Shown one piece after another: positions 56,672 to 64,000 of a stretch of 64,000 bases of DNA. A program made the position numbers and the translations under genes. Origin of the DNA: Desmodesmus armatus (lineage: Eukaryota > Chlorophyta > Chlorophyceae > Sphaeropleales > Scenedesmaceae); contig VIIQ02000184.1 in assembly GCA_007449985.2 (NCBI GenBank), positions 62,001 to 126,000 of the forward strand, written 5' to 3'. The stretch's first letter is position 1. Every line of letters begins with the position of its first letter. The notes under the pieces were generated by a model that made no database searches, was not told the origin of the DNA, and saw nothing but the letters and a program-made list of their open reading frames with translations.

Positions 56672-59600
56672 GAGAGGGGCTATCCCCTCAGTGGTCGCCG
56701 TACCAGCATTGCCATCATTGGGAGCAGTCAGGCAGGCAAGACCTTCGCCATCAGCAAGATTGTCGCAACAGGAGTGCTTGGTGCACGGCAGCTGCCTGCA
56801 CGGCAAGTCAAGGAGGACCAGTTAGACTGCGTGCAGGATTTGAGTGAGGAGTACCAGCAGCGGTAAGCATGAAGGGGTGGTGATGGCTCAGGAATTGCAC
56901 TGTGCCCCTGTGACTCAGGGCAAACACTGCAGTGGGGTCACATTCGCCCAGACTTGGGGCAGGGCGGCCCTGATGGTCGAGCAGATGCAACTGGCATGCA
57001 CCAAAGCGCAAAGACATGCTGCTACACACGTATCCCCACTCATGCGACTCCACATCCACAAACTCTGCTTGCAAGCAATGTCAATCAATGCTGTCGGCCC
57101 ATGAGTGTGCCACCTGAGCTTGTGCCTGCCACGCATATGCGGGTGGGCATGCCTTTCTGCTTGCCAAGCATCTTGGTGGCCGTGCCAACGATACATGTCT
57201 TTGCTGCTGTCCCCATCACACATGTTGGTTGGCAAATTTGCAGTGTCAGCTATGTGTGTGTGGACAAGCTGGGCGCCACTTCTGCTGTGGAGGATGCAGC
57301 TGCCAAGGTGAGCTTTACGTTAGTTTACATGGGCTGATGCCAGCAGTTGCGCACACAGTGCTTCAGCTTCTGATGCTAGTCGTTGCTTCACCCTGAACTA
57401 TTGTTTGCAGCCCATTGATGAATTGTATGATTGCGTGCCAATCCGCAATGTAGTAGCAGGGCCTAAATGCATGCCACAGGTCAGGTTTGCGACAGCGTGC
57501 AGATGTGAGACCCTACGTCATCGCTGGTGCCATCGCAGGTTGAAGCGCATGCGGCGTCACTCTGTGCTTTCAGAGTTGAGGAGGGCGACTGCTCCAAGCC
57601 AGCACCTCCACCCCTCATCGGTACCCTCGGCAAGACAGGGGGCACGGCAGCGAGGTGAATGTGGCCCACAGGCTGTGGTCATCGACCAACAGGCACCAGG
57701 CCAGCTGGGCCTATGTCAGCAGGGAGTACATCCAGAGTATGGCCCAGGACTACTTTGAGAAAAGGTGCGTGTTACCAGGGGTTGCAGCCAGTTCAACATC
57801 AGTCAGCAGCTGATGCCAGCAGGAAAGGTGCAGGGCTGTCCAAACGTTGCACCGGCATCGCTCTGTTGATGGCACGTCTCTGAGGGCAGACAACGGGCAT
57901 GCTGATCAGTATGGTGTTGCTGTGCCATCCTTTCAAAAACGACTCGTTATGTCCATTGCTGTTGCACTGTGCACTGATAATGATGGGCTACACGCCATGT
58001 CGAATCTGGAGCACTCCGTTGCAGTTTTGGCTGGAAGGAAGCGTTCTTGCTGCATATCCATGTTTTTCAGAGTGTGTTGGTGTTGTCAGCTGACACATTT
58101 GCTACGTGCTCAAGGCTGTGACGTATTCTTGCACCTGGGTATCACCCTACAGGCTGCAAGGGTGGCCTCCTGGCAGCCCGGAGGTGAGCAGCAGGGCATC
58201 CGTCCTCGCACGTGTGGTGCAGCGCGGCCCAGAGCAGAAGGGGACCACGCGCATGGATGAGGAGTTGAAGAAGTACCAGCAGGCAATCGACAGCAGCACA
58301 GCATACGAGTTCCCCATCCAGCAGCAGCTGCAGGATGTGCTAGGGCAGGCAGTGTGCGTGCACGGCATGGCTGGCCCTCTCATCAGCGTCCTGGCGGTGG
58401 TGATTGACATGTTGTCCCTGGTCACCAGCTGCACGCCACAGCAGACGATGGTGCCTGTGCAGCAGCTGCTGCCTCTGCTGCCTGAGTGGCTGCAGACGCC
58501 GCTGAAGCACCCCGAGCTGCGTGAGGTGCTGCCGCTGCTGCTTGTCAATGAAAGTGTTGCTGTCTACCACCCAGGCTGGGAGGATGTGCTGCAAGTGCGG
58601 ATTGAGGTGCGCACTCATTGGAGTATTCTGTTTTGCAGTCACAAGGCCCACGGCTTGTTACTTGCTAGGCTGTGACAGCATGCTGACTCATCATTGTGAG
58701 TTACTCTCGACCCATCATTGTGAGTTGCTCTCGACCCAGGCTTCTAGCCTGTGCAGTGTGACGTCACACTGCACAAGACACACACGCTGTGTGCTTTGCC
58801 ACCATAGAGCCTGCCGCTGACTGAGAATTATCATGTAGCACTGGTTGGGCCCTGAGAGGCTGGAGGCAGGTTGGCGCAGTGACCATCTGCTTTGCTTGTC
58901 CTCCAAAACTAGTATGCACTGCATATGCGGCACAAGCTATGGTTCATGCAGCATGCCTGATGTGTGTTGGTGTCCTGCTGCTGTTTTGCTCTCCTGCTTG
59001 ACAGATCATCGACGCAGTCGGTCACAATGAGAGCAGCCCTCTGAGATTCAGGGCCATCAGCAGCGCACATGCCAAGCCGCACGTCATGCTGTGGACCAGC
59101 AAAGTCCACAATCAGGCTGACATCTGGAGCCTGGTGAAGGCACCTGCTCTGCTCGAGGCTTTCAGTGCCTGGAAGAATGCGCGAGGGCAGCCTGGGCCTG
59201 CTGCGGCTGGCAGCAGCTGCTCCTACTCTGTGTCGGTGGCTCTGTCCTGGTGCGTCTGGCTGGAACCTGGCGTGACTGCTTGCGTCATACCAAAGGGGTC
59301 CTCTCACTACCTTCTGAGCAGAGTTTCAGGAATGCCATCATGGGAGTTGGTGTTCTTGTGCAAGGCCAGTTGTGTTCAATTCGAAGTTGCCGACTGTGAT
59401 CGACATGCAGAGGCTGCCTGTTCAACAGTGCAGTGCTGCATCCACATCAGCGGATTAAATTCAACCTCATGCCTGTCTGCTGCTGTGATGGTGGTGCTTG
59501 CAGGGACAAGGATGGCTACAAGGACAGCAAGGGTGTCAAGGAGGGTGTGGCAGGTGCTCCGTACGTCAACAGGCTGGGTCTAAACCCAGAGGTGCCCCAG

Positions 59601-62600
59601 CAGCAGGCGCAGATCAACAAGCAGCAGGAGCAGGAGTTCAGGAAGAACCTTGCTGACGAGTTTGTGGCAACTGGTGTTGGCAACGATCCTGTCACAGCAG
59701 AGTGAGTGGTCGCCGCTGCTGCAGTGCACACCCTGTGCCAATGGCAAACCTTGTCGGCTTCATAAATGCACCCAGCGCTGCACTGCGCTGTCACTGTGTT
59801 GAACGGTTCAACACAGTGACAGCGCATTGTACAGCCACAGCGGCAGTCTCTGTCATGCTGTAGCAATCATCACCTCTGCCTGCCAGCACAGAAAGCCTCT
59901 TGCAGAACTGCTACCGCTACTTTGAACAGCCACGGTGACTGAATGTCACATGATGCTTATCGGCGTTAATTGTAGGTTTAATCCTCCTCACCAGCCTGCA
60001 CTTCAAGCAGCCTGCACTTCAAGCAGCCTGCACTTCAAGCAGCCACAGCGGCTCAATAGCTGCACAGCACACCATCAGTAGCTGCACAGCATACCACTTT
60101 GTGCAATGTTTGGCTTGACACAAGCTCCTTTTGCAGTTGCTGCAGCATGCGTTCACAACATGCTGTGCACATACTTTCTACTGTGGTGGTGAATGTGTTG
60201 ACACCGCCTGCTGTGTACTTTTCTGGTTGCATCTGCAGGGAAGCAGCAGCCTTCATCGAGGCTTGCATCCCGGTGGTGGCTGGAACCTTCTGCATTGGCC
60301 ACACGCTGGAGTGCCTGCTGCAGCCGCACCCAGCAGCAGGGTCTAGGCGGCAGCGTGCTCCTGCCTGGACGGCAAACAGGCAGCACCTGGCAGCAGCTCG
60401 AAAAGCAGCCAACTACATCGGTTTTGAGCAGCTGCTGCTGTGGCGGCCTGCCTTGATCGACGCTGTTGAATGGCTCGAGGCTGAGGCGTCAGCAAGCCAG
60501 CAGGAGCGGGGGGAGCTGCAGCGGGTTGTTGCTGCCGGCAGGCCTGCTGACCCGCTGCTGGGGACGCCTGCTGCCGATGCAGCGTTCCTAGCAGTGCTGC
60601 GGAAGAGCGGCTGCCTGGCAGCCAAGCCAGAGAACAGCTGCTGGCGCAGGAGGGCACCCTGCAGCTGGTCAACCAGCTGCGGAATGCTCGAGACCAGGGT
60701 GGCGCGCCTGGCTGCGACATGCAGAGGCCCTCTGTCAAGTGGGTGGGGGAGTACCGTGCCTGGGTGCAAGAGGTTTTGAAGACGACCAGTCAGGCCGCAG
60801 CCGAGCAGTTTGTCACGCAAGTGCAGCCGCCCGTCAGCAGCAGCATCAGTGCCGTGTCAGCAACTGCGCGATTGCAGCAGCTGCTGCAGTGCATTGAGAC
60901 TCCCAAGTTGAAGCCTGCTAGCAGCCCTGCTGAGCAGCAGCTGCGGCAGCTGCAGAAGCTGCTGACCAGTGGCCTCGATGAGCTGCAGCAGCCCTTTTGC
61001 AACCAGGTTGTAGAGCTGCTGCTGAGCTGGGATGAAGGGGGCAGTAGCCTGTCGGAGGCCGCCAATGCACGCATTGATGTGCTGCATGGGCTGCTGCTTC
61101 CTGTGGTGAAGCCTGTGGCAGTCACGCTGTCAGCACAGGCCATGGCGAACAAGGCTCGGAGCAGCAGGGACAACGGGTCTGCAGACCTTCTGTCTTCAAC
61201 AGAAGCAGTTCTGCAGCAGGTGGGGCACAGCTTGCAGACAGCAAGCCATCAGCTGTTTGGCAGCAGCATGGCAGGGCTGCTGTGTGACCTCAACCTGCGC
61301 CGGTCTCTGCGGCGCCTGATGTTTGACAACCATGTGAAAAGTGTGCAGCAAGACCGCTGGCTGGCCAAGAGGTAAGTGGGCAAGATGGAGTCACGCAGTC
61401 TCTCTTGCCATCACCATAACAGCTTTGAAAGCGGATGTCTTGTCATCAGTGGTGCACAGGACACCCAGCCTACTTGCACCACCCGATGTGTGGCGTGCCT
61501 GTCATGCATCAGTTTAGAAAGTTGTGGTGTGGCTCTGTACCTGCGATGCAAGAGCAACTTGCTTTAACTCACCATGTCTTGCAAGCAATCGTGTGTGAGT
61601 CAGTTGTACGGTTCCTTGCTAGGTGAGCCCTACTTGAAGTTCAAGCCTTGAAGGTTGCACAACTGATGTTCAACATACAGGCCAAAGGCTGAATAATGCG
61701 CCACACTGTGTGTGTTGCTGCCGCTGCCTGCTGTAGTGTGCTGATGTACAGGGTCGAGGAGGAGTGGTATGCTGCTGCAGATGCAGCACTCAGAGACGTC
61801 CCCGATCAGAAGCACAGCTCTAAGCTTCCAGTGCAGCTGCAGCTGCAGGCCACCCTCGGCCGCCTGCATGCAGTCCTGCAGCATCTGGTCCACGGCCTGG
61901 CTGGCAGGACAGCAAAGGCACTTGAGAGCACTGTGTTGGGCCTGCTGACAAAGCGGGTGTTTTCCTGCAGCCTCATCACACAGCTGCACCTATGTGGCAA
62001 GGACGACTACGGGAGCCCTTACCAGGGCTGCTTGCGCAAGCAAGGGTCTCTCACCAGCTCCCACTCGTAAGTTGCAACGACTGCAGGCATCGTCCGTAGT
62101 AGCCACGTGGGGGGGGGGGGGCTGTCTATTTGAGCATGCTCCAGCAGGAAACCCGTTCTTTGCGTCTGTGAGTTCAGAGATGTGTCGCTGCACAGGGTCA
62201 TGCATTCGAGCAGTTACAGTGGGTGCACATCAGAATCACATGGAGTGGGGTTGCAAACAGCCCAGCAGTCTCTGCATGTACCGCTGCCGTGTGTGGCGCA
62301 CATACCAAAGATGGTGACACCTGCATGCCTTCCTGCAGCCCTGAGTGCCATTCACTCATCTGGCTGATGCCATCACGGTGCTATGCAGGTACAAAGCCCA
62401 GCAGCATCACATCCTGGGCGGTGTGGCTGCTGTACGCTTCCTTGCTCCACCGCTGTTGGGCGAGGACCAGTCATCAGCAGCATGGCGCGACCTGCAGCAG
62501 CAGCAGCAGGAGGTGCTGAATCACTTCAACATCCAGATCGCAGTCCTGCAGCAGTTAATCAAGGACTGCAGCGCTGCAGCCTCCAGCCTGCCTGATGCAG

Positions 62601-62833
62601 CAGCAGCTGTGCCGGACAGTTCAGGCCCACCAAGCACCAACGCAGAAGCAGGTGTTGCAGCAGGAGCAGGTGCAGCTCATGTTGCTGCTGCGGGTGTGAC
62701 ACCAGCAGAACCAGCTGCAGCTGCATCACCTGGATTTGCCAACCAAACAGACCTCTATGCAGCGTCTGTTGCTGCCGCAGGTGTGACACCAGCAGAGAAG
62801 CTGCAGCTGCAGCTGCCGCACCGTGTCTGTTAG
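56672..62833 (+). CDS. large multi-exon protein with Walker A motif, unrecognised family (5' end uncertain)
   Basis: Exons supported by phase and splice sites: 56672-56862, 57076-57307, 57411-57479, 57539-57764, 58153-58616, 59005-59249, 59504-59701, 60239-61371, 61752-62066, 62389-62833 (TAG stop), roughly 1,100 residues. The first has RTSIAIIGSSQAGKTFAISK, a GxxxxGKT P-loop, so nucleotide binding is likely. Later parts include HRLWSSTNRHQASWAYVSRE, MDEELKKYQQAIDSSTAYEF, AHAKPHVMLWTSKVHNQADI, a charged helical region EEAAAFIEACIPVV, and Gln/Ala-rich helices to an Ala-rich end. No Walker B or GTPase signature could be fixed, so dynamin-like, STAND or other P-loop groups remain possible. Exons 57539-57764 and 60239-61371 each lack one base for phase (near 57650 and 60630), meaning frameshifts or assembly errors. 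The true start lies upstream, perhaps beyond the copia element. Confidence 0.6.
59784..59826. repeat. perfect 43-bp palindrome in an intron
   Basis: tgcgctgtcactgtgttgaac (59784-59804) and its exact reverse complement (59806-59826) around a single central G. It lies in the intron between exons 59504-59701 and 60239-61371 of the P-loop gene. It may be the trace of a foldback insertion or a hairpin-forming RNA site. Confidence 0.9.
59992..60039. repeat. 3 x 16-bp tandem repeat
   Basis: Three identical copies of cagcctgcacttcaag followed by cagcc, in the same intron as the 43-bp palindrome. Confidence 0.95.
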
Positions 62834-63074
62834 TCAAGCATACCTCTATGTTATTGTTGCGCGGTTCTAGTTCCTGCGTTTAGGGGCTCTTGCAGGCCCC
62901 TGACATCATATAACATCAGTAGAGTTGTGTTTCAGTATGTTTTGATGTGTTTTCAAGCGTCAGCAGCTGCCAGAAGGGGGCGCACAGCCGCCAGCATGCC
63001 TTGTTGTCGCCGACAGTCAGCACATCACACGACATCAACAGCTGCCTCAGAAGGCTTGCTGCTTCCCTCCCTGA

Positions 63075-63106
<32 letters not shown>

Positions 63107-63131
63107 CTGGCTGCACAATGCAGGGGTGCAC
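62834..63131. other. short intergenic region or upstream exon of the next gene
   Basis: A (CTG)n run at about 63079-63105 precedes an acceptor-like cacaatgcag at 63115-63124. One plus frame at 62980-63120 could encode a leader with poly-Leu, but this is weak. Confidence 0.4.
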
Positions 63132-63894
63132 ATGCGGGACATGTACCTCCCCCACCCTTGGTACCACATGGGGCGCTTGGTGGTGGTGGAGATGGAGGGG
63201 CAGTACATGGTGGTCTTGGCCGACATCCAAGCCACCATCATGTACGAATTTGGGCCATGTCCACTCACCATGCCCCAGCTCAAGGCAAAGGTGGCGAGCA
63301 GCAACGCCCCAAAGCTGCTTGTCACCGACAAGGAGCATCCAGAGTTGCTTGCGGCCCTCAAGAATGCGGGCGTGGTGGCCAGCAGGGCAGCAAGAGTCAA
63401 GTTGGTTGCCTTCGCAGCAATCTCCCACGCACTGAAGGCCTTTGACCCAGCAATGGTGCACACTATCATTCAGCTCTACCAGCAGGTGCCAGGCCCCATG
63501 GTCCCCTCACCCGCCCAAGAGCCCACCGCAACATTACAGGACGCTCAGCCTGCCCTGGCAGCACCTCAACCAGCAGCAGCAGCAGCAGCAGCAACAGTGC
63601 CGCAAGTACAGCTGGTGGTGACCCCCGACGCACCTCCTATACAGCAACAGGCAGCCCCAGCAGCACCCCAAGCAGCACCAGCACCAGCACCAGCACCACC
63701 ACCAGCTGCAGCAGCACCAGCAGCCGCAGCGGTAGGAGCAGCAGCAGCCGGCATAGCAGGTGTCGGCTTGGGTGACCAGCCCGGGCTCGCTGGTGTTGTT
63801 GGTGGCGGGGCTGCTGCAGCTGCAGACACCCCTGCAGAGCTGGCCGCTCAGATTGATGCCTGGCTGAAGCGACCCCGCCAGCCTGGCTGCAAGG
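63132..63894 (+). CDS. unknown protein with Ala/Pro/Gln-rich C-terminal half (partial, continues past window)
   Basis: The frame from ATG 63132 is open for 254 codons to a CTGCAAG|GTGAGA donor at 63894; the next exon is outside the window. Residues 1-120 look globular: MYLPHPWYHMGRLVVVEMEG, VLADIQATIMYEFGPCPLTM, LLVTDKEHPELLAALKNAGV, ARVKLVAFAAISHALKAFDP, MVHTIIQLYQQ. The following part is low-complexity Ala/Pro/Gln, then AGVVGGGAAAAADTPAELAA. An acceptor at 63124 just before the ATG suggests the true start may be further upstream. I do not recognise the family. Confidence 0.55.
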
Positions 63895-64000
63895 TGAGAT
63901 ACAAACAGCACCATGCAGTGACTGCTTGAGCATGCCAGGAATTTGAAGGCTGCTGCTTCTGATACTCAAGAAGCTGCAGCAGCTGCTGATGTCCAGCATT

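Overview
The window reads as nuclear DNA of a green alga (Chlorophyta). The genes carry many short introns with clean GT...AG borders, the protein-coding exons are rich in CAG/GCA runs (Gln/Ala), microsatellites and minisatellites are abundant, and there are Ty1/copia LTR retrotransposons. One single-exon gene (13.1-14.5 kb) belongs to an F-box-like/leucine-rich family that I associate with Scenedesmaceae (Tetradesmus/Scenedesmus); that placement is an inference. No bacterial, organellar, CRISPR, rRNA or convincing tRNA features were seen.

Layout. 1-2 kb: the 5' part (minus strand) of a copia element, cut by the window edge. 2-5.9 kb: no gene, a direct plus inverted repeat locus and a CA microsatellite. 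5.9-7.8 kb: an ankyrin-repeat gene broken by frame changes. 10.8-11.1 kb: two candidate first exons on the minus strand. 12.1-12.3 kb: a heptanucleotide minisatellite. 13.1-14.5 kb: the leucine-rich gene. 15.4-15.9 kb: a short two-exon secreted protein (minus). 16.5-18.4 kb: a multi-exon membrane protein (plus). 21.9-33.3 kb: the best-resolved gene, a 20-exon EF-hand/WD40 protein (minus, 1,204 aa, frame closes exactly) of the WDR49/CFAP337 ciliary type. Its 2.7-kb intron 14 holds a large minisatellite block that changes strand polarity and has a glutamine-rich coding-like segment embedded in it. 34.0-36.3 kb: a divergent two-exon gene of unknown function. 37.7-40.6 kb: an eight-exon NADPH-dependent alkenal/prostaglandin-reductase-type enzyme (minus, 361 aa) with a 14-nt micro-exon. 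40.6-49 kb: a gene-poor, repeat-rich stretch with a long-inverted-repeat family and palindrome clusters. 50.7-56.2 kb: a complete copia insertion with identical 262-bp LTRs and a 5-bp target duplication, but damaged reading frames. 56.7-62.8 kb: a multi-exon gene (plus) with a Walker A motif and no family I recognise; the copia element lies just upstream and may interrupt it. 63.1 kb to the edge: the start of another unknown gene.

The neighbouring genes are independent eukaryotic transcription units, so no operon logic applies. The two copia elements share a primer-binding site matching the anticodon arm of initiator tRNA-Met. The most unusual structures are the intron-14 minisatellite composite, the micro-exon, the copia element that is young by its LTRs but coding-defective, and the unrecognised P-loop gene. 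Exon borders were set by hand from splice motifs, phase and protein sense, without alignments or transcript data.
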